From Desulfobacteraceae bacterium (lineage in GTDB: Bacteria; Desulfobacterota; Desulfobacteria; Desulfobacterales; Desulfosalsimonadaceae), in assembly GCA_014237465.1 (NCBI GenBank), contig JABZFM010000018.1, forward strand, positions 1-64,000: 64,000 nt of DNA, in the 5' to 3' direction. The notes under the pieces were generated by a model, which was not told the origin of the DNA, ran no database searches, and saw only the letters and a list, made by a program, of their open reading frames with translations. How positions within the stretch are numbered: the stretch's first letter is position 1; each line of letters starts with the position of its first letter. The position numbers were made by a program, and so were the translations under genes. Of this stretch, positions 44,177-52,039 are shown one piece after another.

Positions 44177-44839
44177 CTATATATTTTTTATTTTTCTCTG
44201 AATCTCTTCCATCTGCTGCTGTAAATCGGCTGCCTGTTTTTTTAATTCCGCCAGGCTTTCCTGTTTTGAAGAAGCTGCCGGAGGAAAATTCCCAACCCCC
44301 TGCATGCCCATTCCGCGTCCCCCGCCCATGCCGCGACCGGAACCACCCATACATCGACCGCCTCCGCCCATGCCGCGGCCGCCGCCTTTCATACCCATGC
44401 CGCGGCCGGAACCGCCCATACTTCCCCCGCCCATTCGGGACTGGGGTCCGCCAGCATTCACACCGGATCCGCCGGTCATGCCGAATTTTTCCACGACATT
44501 GGCTCCGGCTGACGGCTGCAGCCCCCCTTGCTTAAATCGTTCAACCGCCTGCCGGACAGTTCCTGTCTGACCGGTAAACACCTGAATACCTGTTGCGGAA
44601 AACGCCGTCATGGCTTTGGGACCGCAAGAACCGGTAAGCAACGCTTCCGCACCTTTACCACTCACCATGGAAGCCGCCTGGATCCCCGCCCCCTGAGCAG
44701 CGTTTATATTTTCTGAATTATCCAGAACTTCTACATCAAGGCTGTCTGAATCAATAATCAATATGTAAGCGGCACGTCCAAACCGCTCATCAATTTCTGA
44801 ATCAATACCAACACCTTTGGACGATACTGCTATCTTCAT
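44177..44839 (-). CDS. NifX/NifB-family protein fused to DUF5320-like tail
   Basis: Residues 1-110 are the dinitrogenase-iron-molybdenum-cofactor domain (MKIAVSSKGVGIDSEIDERF, LLTGSCGPKAMTAFSATGIQ). Residues 115-185 are Gly/Met/Arg-rich (repeated GRGMGG). The end is a short coiled coil (SLAELKKQAADLQQQMEEIQ) like that of the DUF5320 protein downstream at 45051. The start has GAGGAGG. It probably binds a metal cluster for transfer. Confidence 0.85.
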   Translation of the reverse strand: MKIAVSSKGVGIDSEIDERFGRAAYILIIDSDSLDVEVLDNSENINAAQGAGIQAASMVSGKGAEALLTGSCGPKAMTAFSATGIQVFTGQTGTVRQAVERFKQGGLQPSAGANVVEKFGMTGGSGVNAGGPQSRMGGGSMGGSGRGMGMKGGGRGMGGGGRCMGGSGRGMGGGRGMGMQGVGNFPPAASSKQESLAELKKQAADLQQQMEEIQRKIKNI

Positions 44840-44856
44840 TTATAATTCCTCCTCTA

Positions 44857-44890
44857 TGCCGGATTGTTCCGGCAGCCTGTGCGGTCGCAC
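44857..44890 (-). other. Two short hairpins in the leader of the NifX-like gene
   Basis: TGCCGGA/TCCGGCA with TTGT loop (44857-44874) and GTGCG/CGCAC with GT tip (44879-44890) lie 18-51 bp upstream of the ATG. They could affect translation or stability. No known riboswitch is recognised. Confidence 0.35.
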
Positions 44891-44962
44891 GCTCATTCAT
44901 CTCTGATTCCAGGCAACGTTCCGACAATCATACCTGGCAACTCAAACTTAAAAAAACGGGTT

Positions 44963-44999
44963 TCCGTCTCCGGCGATAATTCCTACCGCCGGAGACGGA
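44963..44999 (-). terminator. Strong hairpin terminator after the DUF5320 gene
   Basis: Perfect 13-bp arms (44963-44975 and 44987-44999; TCCGTCTCCGGCG and its complement) with an 11-nt loop. On the minus strand it is followed by AAACCCG and seven T. It separates the first two genes of the sigma-54 transcript from the rest, perhaps with read-through. Confidence 0.7.
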
Positions 45000-45050
45000 T
45001 TGGGGGCCGACATGATGCCGGGTTATACATTGGCAAAACACGCTTGCTGG

Positions 45051-45374
45051 TTATTCAATATTTTTCAACTCAGCGATTCTGCTGTTTATAGAATCCAGTG
45101 TATTCTTGATTGAATCTGCCTGCTGTTTGAGAACATTCAATTCATCCGCCGGTTCCCGGGCATACACGGGCTGGGATTGGGGAAACACCCCGCCGTACCC
45201 GCGCATACCACCCCTTCCAGGGCCATAACCGCCCCTGAAACCGCGGCCATACGCCATTCCTCTGCCAAAACCAATTGGCCTGTCATATCCCGCATATGAA
45301 GGATTACAATACCCTCTGGCACCACCCGTCATGGGGCCGCCACCCATTGGACCACTTCCGTCAAATCCAGGCAT
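45051..45374 (-). CDS. DUF5320-domain protein
   Basis: The 107 residues start MPGFDGSGPMGGGPMTGGA, the DUF5320 signature. A Gly/Arg/Tyr-rich middle and a C-terminal coiled coil (NVLKQQADSIKNTLDSINS) follow. AAGGAGG precedes the ATG. These proteins accompany NifX-family and Mrp-type ATPase genes in anaerobes; the molecular role is unknown. Confidence 0.85.
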   Translation of the reverse strand: MPGFDGSGPMGGGPMTGGARGYCNPSYAGYDRPIGFGRGMAYGRGFRGGYGPGRGGMRGYGGVFPQSQPVYAREPADELNVLKQQADSIKNTLDSINSRIAELKNIE

Positions 45375-45415
45375 AATTTTTACCTCCTTGGATATAAAAG
45401 TTCACAATTTATATG

Positions 45416-45604
45416 TTAATTTCTTTTTCCTCGGCCCTGGCCGGTGCCCTGACCCGGCCTTCCACCGCGCCCCCGGCCCTGACCCTGACCCTGACCTTGA
45501 CCCTGGCCCGGAATCTTGCCGGGCTTTCCTTTATTACCTCCGCCACTGCCTCTGCCGGTGCCGGGACCATTTCCCTGTGGGCCTGTTCGATCTCCTCCAG
45601 GCAT
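45416..45604 (-). CDS. Possible nested in-frame product, Gly-rich DUF5320-like
   Basis: Reading from the internal ATG at 45604 gives a 62-residue protein with a DUF5320-like start, and an exact AAGGAGG Shine-Dalgarno stands 8 nt upstream inside the longer gene. Either two genes became fused by loss of a stop, or both forms are made. There is no direct proof of translation. Confidence 0.45.
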   Translation of the reverse strand: MPGGDRTGPQGNGPGTGRGSGGGNKGKPGKIPGQGQGQGQGQGRGRGGRPGQGTGQGRGKRN

Positions 45605-46000
45605 ATTCCTCACCTCCTTTTGCTGATTTAAAAAAGCAACGCGGCCTCTTTTCTGTCGGTGCCGCCGACCGCATCCGGGCATTGAAAATACCGGAACAAT
45701 CTCCTCGCCATTTGCATAAGAGACAAGCACTTCTTCCACATTGCCGCCGATAAACGGAATAAGCCGAATACCGCAGGTTTCAATGATGCCGGCAGGTATT
45801 TGTGAAATTGCGCCGCAAATCAAAACATCAAGGCCCAGACCACTCAGCATACCTGCCAGGCGGGAAGACATTTCAGGAATAAACGCCTCATAGCGTCTGT
45901 TGACAATTTCCCGGTTTTCGATTTCCGCGATCAAAAGCGTTTTCGCGGAATCAAAAACAGGCGATATTCTGTCTTCCCAGGCAGTCAGTGCGACTCTCAT
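45416..46000 (-). CDS. NifX-family protein with Gly-rich DUF5320-like extension
   Basis: Residues 1-115 form a NifX/NifB-like domain (MRVALTAWEDRISPVFDSAK, DVLICGAISQIPAGIIETCG). The rest begins MPGGDRTGPQGNGPGTGRG, the typical beginning of a separate DUF5320-like protein, and ends in a low-complexity Gln/Gly/Arg run. Start at 46000 (AAGGAGG 9 nt upstream). An internal ATG at 45604 has its own AAGGAGG at 45613-45619, so two products may be made. It is the first gene after the sigma-54 promoter. Confidence 0.8.
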   Translation of the reverse strand: MRVALTAWEDRISPVFDSAKTLLIAEIENREIVNRRYEAFIPEMSSRLAGMLSGLGLDVLICGAISQIPAGIIETCGIRLIPFIGGNVEEVLVSYANGEEIVPVFSMPGCGRRHRQKRGRVAFLNQQKEVRNMPGGDRTGPQGNGPGTGRGSGGGNKGKPGKIPGQGQGQGQGQGRGRGGRPGQGTGQGRGKRN

Positions 46001-46075
46001 ACGAATGTTGCCTCCTTTTCCTGTCCAGTGCCTGACCATAAACTAATTTCCGGCCAGGCCCTGTGAATTATTAAA

Positions 46076-46090
46076 GCAATCCTTGTGCCA
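46076..46090 (-). promoter_or_regulatory. Sigma-54 promoter (-24/-12)
   Basis: On the minus strand the sequence TGGCACAAGGATTGC matches the consensus TGGCAC-N5-TTGC exactly, with the GG and GC dinucleotides 10 bp apart. It lies 76 bp upstream of the ATG at 46000. The sigma-54 activator gene ends about 140 bp further upstream on the same strand. Confidence 0.88.
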
Positions 46091-46201
46091 TCATTTAAAC
46101 AACTCTTTTAAAATTAAAAGAATAAATAATAATAATAAAAAGTTATAAAATTTAAGCAGACAAAAACAGGAATAGAAAATCTATACAGGAAAGCAAAAAT
46201 G

Positions 46202-46239
46202 CGACGCATAGAGTCGCACGGACGCGACTCTATGCGTCG
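46202..46239. terminator. Perfect 16-bp inverted repeat, terminator or activator site
   Basis: CGACGCATAGAGTCGC (46202-46217) and its exact complement (46224-46239) flank a 6-nt loop, with T-runs on both outer sides. It overlaps the last codons and stop of the activator gene. It acts well as its terminator, but it also lies about 110-150 bp upstream of the sigma-54 promoter, where an activator would bind. Confidence 0.8.
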
Positions 46240-47624
46240 TTTTTATAATTTCTGGAACGGCCATCAATTTCCGGCAGGCGAATGCCCAACTTTTCAATTT
46301 TTCTAAAAAGCGTACTCTTGTGCATGCCGAGATCTTCTGCAGCGGCTTTGCGGTTATAATTGTTTTGTTTCAACGCATCCATGATGACCCTGATTTCTGC
46401 TGATCTCACCGGATCATCCGGGGTCTCATATTCTGGGATTGCCCGGGATTGACGGGAGAACGTTGCCGGAAGATGCCCCGGGTTGATATCCCCTTCCGAG
46501 CACAATACAAATGCATGTTCAATAATATTTTCCAGTTCCCTGATATTTCCGGGAAAATCATGGGACATCAGGATTTCAAGGGCCTGCTGATCAATTCCGC
46601 TGACGGATTTCCCCCGGATCCGGTTTAATTTGGCGATAAAATGTTCGACCAGAAGCAGGATATCCTCCATCCGCTGTTTCAATGGCGGAAGGTTTAAGCT
46701 CACCACATTAATCCGGTAATAAAGATCATGGCGAAATGTTTTCTCTTCCACCAGATGGGAAAGTTTTTTATTTGTGGCGGCAATCACCCGGACATTTGCT
46801 TTTTCCTTTTTCACGGCCCCAAGGGGCTGAAATTCCTTTTCTTCAAGCACCCGGAGCAGTCTTGCCTGAAAAGCCGCGCTCGTGTCCCCGATTTCATCCA
46901 GAAAAAGGGTGCCCCCTTCGGCAATTGCAAAAAGTCCCGGCTTGTCTTTCACCGCATTGGTAAAAGCCCCGGCCTTGTAACCGAAAAGTTCCGATTCCAA
47001 AAGGGTGTCCGGCAATGCCCCGCAGTTTATCGTTACAAACGGGTTCTCTTTTCGCATGCTTAAATTATGGATCGCCCGGGCTGCCAACTCCTTGCCGGTC
47101 CCGGTTTCCCCCTCGATCAGGACGGTACTGTCGCTTTCGGCTATCTGCGGAAGGATGTTGAAAATATTTTTCATTTCCGGGCTGGCACTGACAATATCCC
47201 CCATTCGGTAACTGGCGGCCAGCTCCTTTCGCAGTTCTTCCACCAGGGTATGATCCCGGAAAGTCTCGACCCCTCCGATAATCTTTCCCTTTTTATCTTT
47301 TAGCAGGGATGTGGATACGGTGATGGGAATTTGTTTTTTTTCACTGTTGATGATGTGCGTGAAGGTATTTATAAAGGACTTGCCCTCTTTCATGGTTTTT
47401 TTCAGGGCACAGTCACTTTCACACATGTTGGACCGGAACACTTCCCAGCAGTGCTTGCCGATGGCTTCATTGCGGTAAATCCCGGTAATCTCCTCCGCCG
47501 CCCGGTTAAACGACATGATTTTCCAGTTGTGATCAACCGTAAAAACGCCGTCGGAAATACTTTCCAGGATAATTTCCGTGGCAGTTTCTTTTAATTCATC
47601 TGGTGATTTCGGATTTTTTGCCAT
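46230..47624 (-). CDS. Sigma-54-dependent activator (PAS-AAA+-Fis)
   Basis: A PAS domain (about 15-125) has a cysteine-bearing loop HCWEVFRSNMCESDC. The AAA+ domain (about 140-375) has Walker A GETGTGKE, GAFTNA in place of the usual GAFTGA loop, and Walker B GGTLFLDEIGD. The C-terminus carries a Fis-type HTH (NRKAAAEDLGMHKSTLFRKI). It probably senses redox or metal through the PAS cysteines and switches on the neighbouring sigma-54 promoter. Confidence 0.9.
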   Translation of the reverse strand: MAKNPKSPDELKETATEIILESISDGVFTVDHNWKIMSFNRAAEEITGIYRNEAIGKHCWEVFRSNMCESDCALKKTMKEGKSFINTFTHIINSEKKQIPITVSTSLLKDKKGKIIGGVETFRDHTLVEELRKELAASYRMGDIVSASPEMKNIFNILPQIAESDSTVLIEGETGTGKELAARAIHNLSMRKENPFVTINCGALPDTLLESELFGYKAGAFTNAVKDKPGLFAIAEGGTLFLDEIGDTSAAFQARLLRVLEEKEFQPLGAVKKEKANVRVIAATNKKLSHLVEEKTFRHDLYYRINVVSLNLPPLKQRMEDILLLVEHFIAKLNRIRGKSVSGIDQQALEILMSHDFPGNIRELENIIEHAFVLCSEGDINPGHLPATFSRQSRAIPEYETPDDPVRSAEIRVIMDALKQNNYNRKAAAEDLGMHKSTLFRKIEKLGIRLPEIDGRSRNYKNDA

Positions 47625-47933
47625 GTGTATATTCCGGTTGAATTGGGTTCATTGACCGGCCGGGTGATGAAAAAAACCCGCAGGAAAACACCGGTGTAAG
47701 TATATATCACCATGAATAATTATCATCCGAAGGTCAAGCAGTTAAAGTAAAATTTTTTCATTTAAAATTTAATCGGTTATGATATGGGAGAATCCGTCAA
47801 AGACCTGCCGACAGGCGATGTGCTTGTCAATTTTTTTTATCAATATTTGGCGCAAACACTGAATATTTCGATGTTAACAGTAATGTAGGTACATTTTATG
47901 CACCTTAAACAACGTGGCTATGTAAGCGCTTAA
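47625..47933. other. Upstream region of the activator gene, no gene
   Basis: The 309 bp are AT-rich without a readable frame. No sigma-54 site or clear sigma-70 site is evident. The IS66 fragment starts directly after. Confidence 0.5.
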
Positions 47934-48212
47934 TCAAGCACACCGGCTGGTATAGTTTTTAATTTTTTCTGGGGTAAGATTCTGCGGCAGGAATTTTTCA
48001 TAATCTGCTTCAGTTTTCGCAAACAGGATACTGTCAAACAAGTACCGCAAATAATCATATGGCTTTAAGCCGCAGGCTTTGGCAGTCTCAATCAGGCTGT
48101 ATAAGCATGAACTGGCCGAGGCGCCATTTGGATGACTGAAAAGCAGCCAGTTTTTTCGTCCTACCACAAACGGCGGGGTCAAAGACAGCGGCCTGGGGCG
48201 GGAAGGCATCAC
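47934..48212 (-). pseudogene. IS66-family transposase C-terminal fragment
   Basis: PFVVGRKNWLLFSHPNGASA and SLIETAKACGLKPYDYLRYL are the conserved C-terminal blocks of IS66 transposases. About 75 codons are homologous-looking; the first residues of the frame are out of family, and the large N-terminal part, accessory genes and IS ends are missing. Confidence 0.8.
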
Positions 48213-48319
48213 ACGTTTGCCATGGAAGATATGACGGAAATCCGGCTGATGGTGATCCGGGACCTTTCAATGTAAAAAATCCGGGTGATAGAATCCTGAT
48301 TCAGTCTGAACCGGGTTTT

Positions 48320-48781
48320 TTATGGGTCAAAAATCGCCTGATATGTTTTTTCTATTTTCAGGCGATGCTGTTCCTCTTCTTTGGCAAGCCCTAAAAACAA
48401 AACACTTAAATCGTCATCATCGGAGATTTCAGCCAGCAGGGAATACAGTTCAAAAGCCTTGTCCTCACGCTTCATAGCCAGAACCAGGGCGTCGGCAAAC
48501 GCCATCTCCGGATTCGACTCAACATTCTCAAGTTTTTTGGCAATTCCCAAGTCGTCCTGTTTTTCAATTATTTTTTCAAACATTTTTTCCAGGGTACCCG
48601 CGTCAATATCCAGCAGCATCTGTTTATGTTTTAATTCTTCTTTGGCAAACTCACTGAAAAGGGGCTGAAGAAACGGATCCGTGGTCTTTTCCGCCAGCTC
48701 CCTGTAAAATTCATGAGATTCTTCTTCCCGCATCACTGCAAAACTGATCACTTCGGCAAATGTTTTAAAACCGTGTTCCAT
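48320..48781 (-). CDS. Ferritin-like (rubrerythrin-type) diiron protein
   Basis: The 153 residues show two ExxH-type helix pairs: MREEESHEFYRELAEK with EELKHKQML, and MKREDKAFELYSLLAE with EEEQHRLKIE, giving a diiron four-helix bundle. The rubredoxin domain of rubrerythrin is absent. I chose the ATG at 48781 after GGGAGG. It is likely a peroxide or oxygen defence protein. Confidence 0.87.
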   Translation of the reverse strand: MEHGFKTFAEVISFAVMREEESHEFYRELAEKTTDPFLQPLFSEFAKEELKHKQMLLDIDAGTLEKMFEKIIEKQDDLGIAKKLENVESNPEMAFADALVLAMKREDKAFELYSLLAEISDDDDLSVLFLGLAKEEEQHRLKIEKTYQAIFDP

Positions 48782-48914
48782 CCTGCCTCCCAAAAATACT
48801 ATCTATTGAATGTTTATACAAGCCGAACGCCTGATTTGAATTAAATTGAATTTCTAAATGAGTGAAAAAATACTTTATGTTTTTTCATCCTTGATTTTAA
48901 TCATTTATTCAAAA

Positions 48915-49247
48915 TCACACCGTGGGCGTTGCGTCATCAAAAAATAGCTCTGTCTGGCATTGCTCTTCGGAATCATACAGGTCCATGACCGCTTCGGCGA
49001 GTTCGGCTGCATAGTCTCCAACAGGGAAAAAATTGACGGTCCGTAATGCCTGGATCAGATTTTCCTCTCCGGCAATAGCACTTTCGATAAAAGAACTGTC
49101 ATAGATTTCTTCATAGAGCAGAAAAAAATCGGTTTCACGCAGGTTGGAAGTGGCGACATTTTTCAAATTTTTATCGATGATTGCATACTCCCTGATCTTG
49201 AGTATGTTTTCGGCATCATCCCGAATCATCTGATACTTCTGACGCAT
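48915..49247 (-). CDS. Small acidic protein of unknown function
   Basis: The 110 residues are strongly acidic and helical with a C-terminal Glu/Asp cluster (DLYDSEEQCQTELFFDD). There are no known motifs. GGAG lies upstream of the ATG. It is upstream of the ferritin-like gene with a 133-bp gap. Confidence 0.55.
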   Translation of the reverse strand: MRQKYQMIRDDAENILKIREYAIIDKNLKNVATSNLRETDFFLLYEEIYDSSFIESAIAGEENLIQALRTVNFFPVGDYAAELAEAVMDLYDSEEQCQTELFFDDATPTV

Positions 49248-49589
49248 ACCCTTTCTCCTGTTTTTTTCAGGTTAAAATTCAACCGGAGAAACTGTTTTTT
49301 AATCGCAAAAAAATGGCACCACGCTTATTCCGATCCAAACGGAATTTAAGACAGTGCTTTAAAAACAATTAACCGGTTTAAAATTTTTCGCAAGGGGTCT
49401 GGTATAAGGGTGAATTGAAATAAAAAAGGAATTTCAGTGGCAAGTGTCCCCATTTTCCGGATGGGAAGTTTTGGTTAACGAAAAATGATAGAAACACGAT
49501 AAAAAAATATATCATAAAAGTCAATTATTTATATTAAGACAACTTTAAATCAGTCATTCTAAAATAATTTACAAGCCGAAAACAATTTT
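49248..49589. other. Intergenic stretch, no gene
   Basis: The 342 bp are AT-rich with no frame or RNA visible. It carries the leader of the acidic protein gene and the 3' flank of the catabolic operon. Confidence 0.5.
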
Positions 49590-50690
49590 CTATTCCCGGT
49601 TTTCCCGGGCAATGGTTTTAACCATCTCCTTTGTAGTATTAAACGGCGTGGACCGTTCATGCCGATACAGCTTCAGGGTTTCCTGGGGACACGCCAGGGT
49701 GCATACCCCGCACCCGATGCACTTGTCCGGGTCCACCACGGACCTTTCGGCTTCCTCGTCAATGGACAGGGCGCCAAAAAAACAGCGTTCCGTGCAAACC
49801 CCGCATGCCACGCAGTCGTCTCCGGCTTGGGGGATGAAGTTTGCCGGCAGCAGGGCCGACATATTGTCCCAACGGGTCCGGCCGCGCAGTTGTGAGCAGC
49901 AGCACCCGCAGCACATGCAGATAATGGAACTGTCGGAAAGGGTATTATCCGTCTGCCCCACCAGGCCGAGTTCCTGCATGGCGTCAAAATACTGCACAGC
50001 CTCTTCCCGGGTGACTTTTTTACCCAAACCGAGCATTTCAAAATGCATGGCCGTGGGCCCCATCATAATGCAATTGGCAACCGGATTGTTATCCTTGCAT
50101 TCCCGAATTCCCATTTTTTCCGTCCGTGTGCGACAGGGACAGGGAACCAGCGCCATTTCCGCAGGGGCGTGATTCATTATGAAGTCATGGGCCTCTTCCG
50201 CGGACAGCACCTTCTGGTCGGGCTCAATGGCCATTTCTACAGGGATCGTCCGGAACACGGGCGTCCCCTTTTTAGACCCTTCATAGTAGATGTAATATTT
50301 ATCCTTAATGTAAAAATCCTGATACAGTTGGGCCGCCTCGAGATCATCAGGCTTTACCTCCGGATAAAACTGGTGATGGTTTAACAGCAGGGGCATGGGC
50401 GGCAGGGAATAAAAATTACCCATGCCGATCAGTCCGTTTCGCTTGTGCACCCCATCCATCACTTTTTCCACTTCGTCAAGCGGCTTCCCGGCGGCATCCG
50501 CTAATTCCTGAGTGGTGATGAACTGGCCGGGACGCTTCATGTACTGCATCAGGTCTGCTTCCTGGTGAGAATACACCCGCTCAAGGAACTTCATAAAAGA
50601 AGGCTGGGGGTTGCCGTCCGGATCCTTCGGAGCCGTCATAAAATTTTCATCCAGCTTGTTCCAAAGATTCACATACACCGAATTCGCCAT
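49590..50690 (-). CDS. 4Fe-4S protein, same family as 5607-6800
   Basis: The 366 residues end with two [4Fe-4S] motifs (CVACGVCTERCF; CIGCGVCTLACP). They carry mid-protein cysteine sets CPCRTRTEKMGIREC and CMCCGCCCSQ, and an N-terminal winged-helix-like part (ITTQELADAAGKPLDEVEKV). The layout equals the 5607-6800 product. It is the last gene of the second acyl-CoA operon, separated from the SDR gene by 426 bp that includes a MITE-like element. Confidence 0.8.
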   Translation of the reverse strand: MANSVYVNLWNKLDENFMTAPKDPDGNPQPSFMKFLERVYSHQEADLMQYMKRPGQFITTQELADAAGKPLDEVEKVMDGVHKRNGLIGMGNFYSLPPMPLLLNHHQFYPEVKPDDLEAAQLYQDFYIKDKYYIYYEGSKKGTPVFRTIPVEMAIEPDQKVLSAEEAHDFIMNHAPAEMALVPCPCRTRTEKMGIRECKDNNPVANCIMMGPTAMHFEMLGLGKKVTREEAVQYFDAMQELGLVGQTDNTLSDSSIICMCCGCCCSQLRGRTRWDNMSALLPANFIPQAGDDCVACGVCTERCFFGALSIDEEAERSVVDPDKCIGCGVCTLACPQETLKLYRHERSTPFNTTKEMVKTIARENRE

Positions 50691-50768
50691 GGGTTCCTCC
50701 TTATGTAATCAATCAGGTGGTTAGGTAGAAGGCGAAAGACTGAAGGAAATGGGGGCATTAACTGGTTA

Positions 50769-50893
50769 TTGAAAAACGTTATGAGTGCAGGCAAGACAAG
50801 GCAAAATCCGACGAAAAAGCGGAATTTATGTTCATAAATGAGCATTTTGAGGAGGATTTTAACGCCGTATTGCCAAACGCAATAGTTTTTCAA
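50769..50893. repeat. MITE-like dispersed repeat with 9-bp inverted ends
   Basis: TTGAAAAAC (50769-50777) and GTTTTTCAA (50885-50893) are perfect inverted ends around a non-coding 107-bp core. The type resembles the 39171 repeat in layout but not sequence. Confidence 0.6.
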
Positions 50894-50900
50894 CAGCCTG

Positions 50901-50999
50901 TTAATAATCATTGCAACAAATGTCATGCGTAATATCCGGATCTCCAATCATGACGGGCGGCTTTTCCCCAAAAATCTTCCGCATCCAGTCTTCCAGTTT
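50901..50999 (-). pseudogene. Possible C-terminal coding remnant
   Basis: A minus-strand frame without a start reads KLEDWMRKIFGEKPPVMIGD and then PDITHDICCNDY to a stop that touches the edge of the dispersed repeat. Composition is protein-like, so it may be the tail of a gene destroyed by the repeat. The family is unknown. Confidence 0.25.
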
Positions 51000-51116
51000 T
51001 TACTTAAATACCTACCACTTTTAAGCAGAATACAAAAGAGGCATAAATGACAAAAAACATGCGGAATCGGCCATGATGTTAAAGAAACGAATGGGACAGG
51101 CAACCAATGGGTCAGC

Positions 51117-51947
51117 CTAAAAATTGAAAAGATCTGCCCCACCGGTGACAGGGATGGCTGTGCCGGTCATATAACTTGAACGGTCTGATGCCAGGAATGC
51201 AACCAGAGGTGCTACTTCATCCGGATTTCCCATACGCTTTGACGGTATCCTCTCTTTGATCCGATCCAGCATTTTCGGATCGTGCAGCTTCACCGCTTCT
51301 GTTTCAATGAATCCCGGCAGAACCGCGTTGACGGTAATTCCATGCCTGGCCCCTTCAAGGGCAAGAGATCGTGTCAGGCCGATCATGCCGGCTTTTGAGG
51401 CACCATAACCCGGTTGAGCAAAAGCCCCTCTTAAGCCAACAAAGGAGGAAATATTAATAATGCGACCCCATTTTTTTTGTTTCATATGGGGCCAGACAGC
51501 TTGGATGCAGTTAAATGCACCTGTCAGATTAACATTCAAATCCCGTTCAAACATCTTAAGAGTCTGGTGTTCCATGGTTGCCATGTTATCCATCACACCG
51601 GCATTGTTCACCAGGATATCCACACCGCCCATTTGATCGAAAATTTCTGAGACGACTTTTTGAATTTGATCCGGCTGCGTGATATCCATTTTCATGCCCA
51701 GACTGTTGACGCCCATTTTCCGGATTGCCGCTGCTGTTGAGATTGTTTCAACATTGCCGGTATCGACAAAGTGTGCTGCCAGAAGGCTGTATTCAGCCAG
51801 TCTTTCTTTATCGACTTTCTCACTTTCAACAAGCAGATCTGTCACTGCCACATTGGCGCCGGTCTTGCCAAGGGCCAGGGCAATGGCTTTTCCCAGGCCC
51901 CTTGACGCACCGGTCACCAGTGCTGTTTTTCCGGATAATGTCAGCAT
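51117..51947 (-). CDS. Short-chain dehydrogenase/reductase
   Basis: The 276-residue SDR has TGASRGLGKAIALALG, NNAGVMDN and YGASKAGMIGLTRS with the YxxxK pair. An insertion of about 20 residues after strand 2 (VESEKVDKERLAEYSLLAAH) makes it longer than the 250-residue norm. It is similar in role to 26782-27561, probably a 3-hydroxyacyl-CoA or alcohol dehydrogenase of this operon. Confidence 0.88.
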   Translation of the reverse strand: MLTLSGKTALVTGASRGLGKAIALALGKTGANVAVTDLLVESEKVDKERLAEYSLLAAHFVDTGNVETISTAAAIRKMGVNSLGMKMDITQPDQIQKVVSEIFDQMGGVDILVNNAGVMDNMATMEHQTLKMFERDLNVNLTGAFNCIQAVWPHMKQKKWGRIINISSFVGLRGAFAQPGYGASKAGMIGLTRSLALEGARHGITVNAVLPGFIETEAVKLHDPKMLDRIKERIPSKRMGNPDEVAPLVAFLASDRSSYMTGTAIPVTGGADLFNF

Positions 51948-52039
51948 TTCTGTTCCTCAATGATTTAGTCTCTAAGTTTTAATTCTTATACGTTTTACGG
52001 CAGAATATTCCAAAACTCTGCCTTTTATGCGTGAATTCT

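Larger units (their letters stand above)
50691..51116. other. Intergenic stretch with repeat and coding debris
   Basis: It contains a MITE-like element (50769-50893) and a short C-terminal remnant (50901-50999). No intact gene is seen. It separates the SDR gene from the 4Fe-4S gene within an otherwise tight operon. Confidence 0.55.

Noticed and set aside
44304-44570. Proline-rich frames opposite the NifX-like gene
   Set aside because: They are the complement of the Gly/Met/Arg-rich repeats, a composition effect.
42402-46000. A nitrogenase cluster
   Set aside because: NifX-family and NifU-like proteins occur widely outside nitrogen fixation, and there is no nifHDK or nifB-type radical SAM gene in the window.
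48088-48270. 60-codon frame near the IS66 fragment
   Set aside because: It is out of frame with the transposase homology and has no features of its own.
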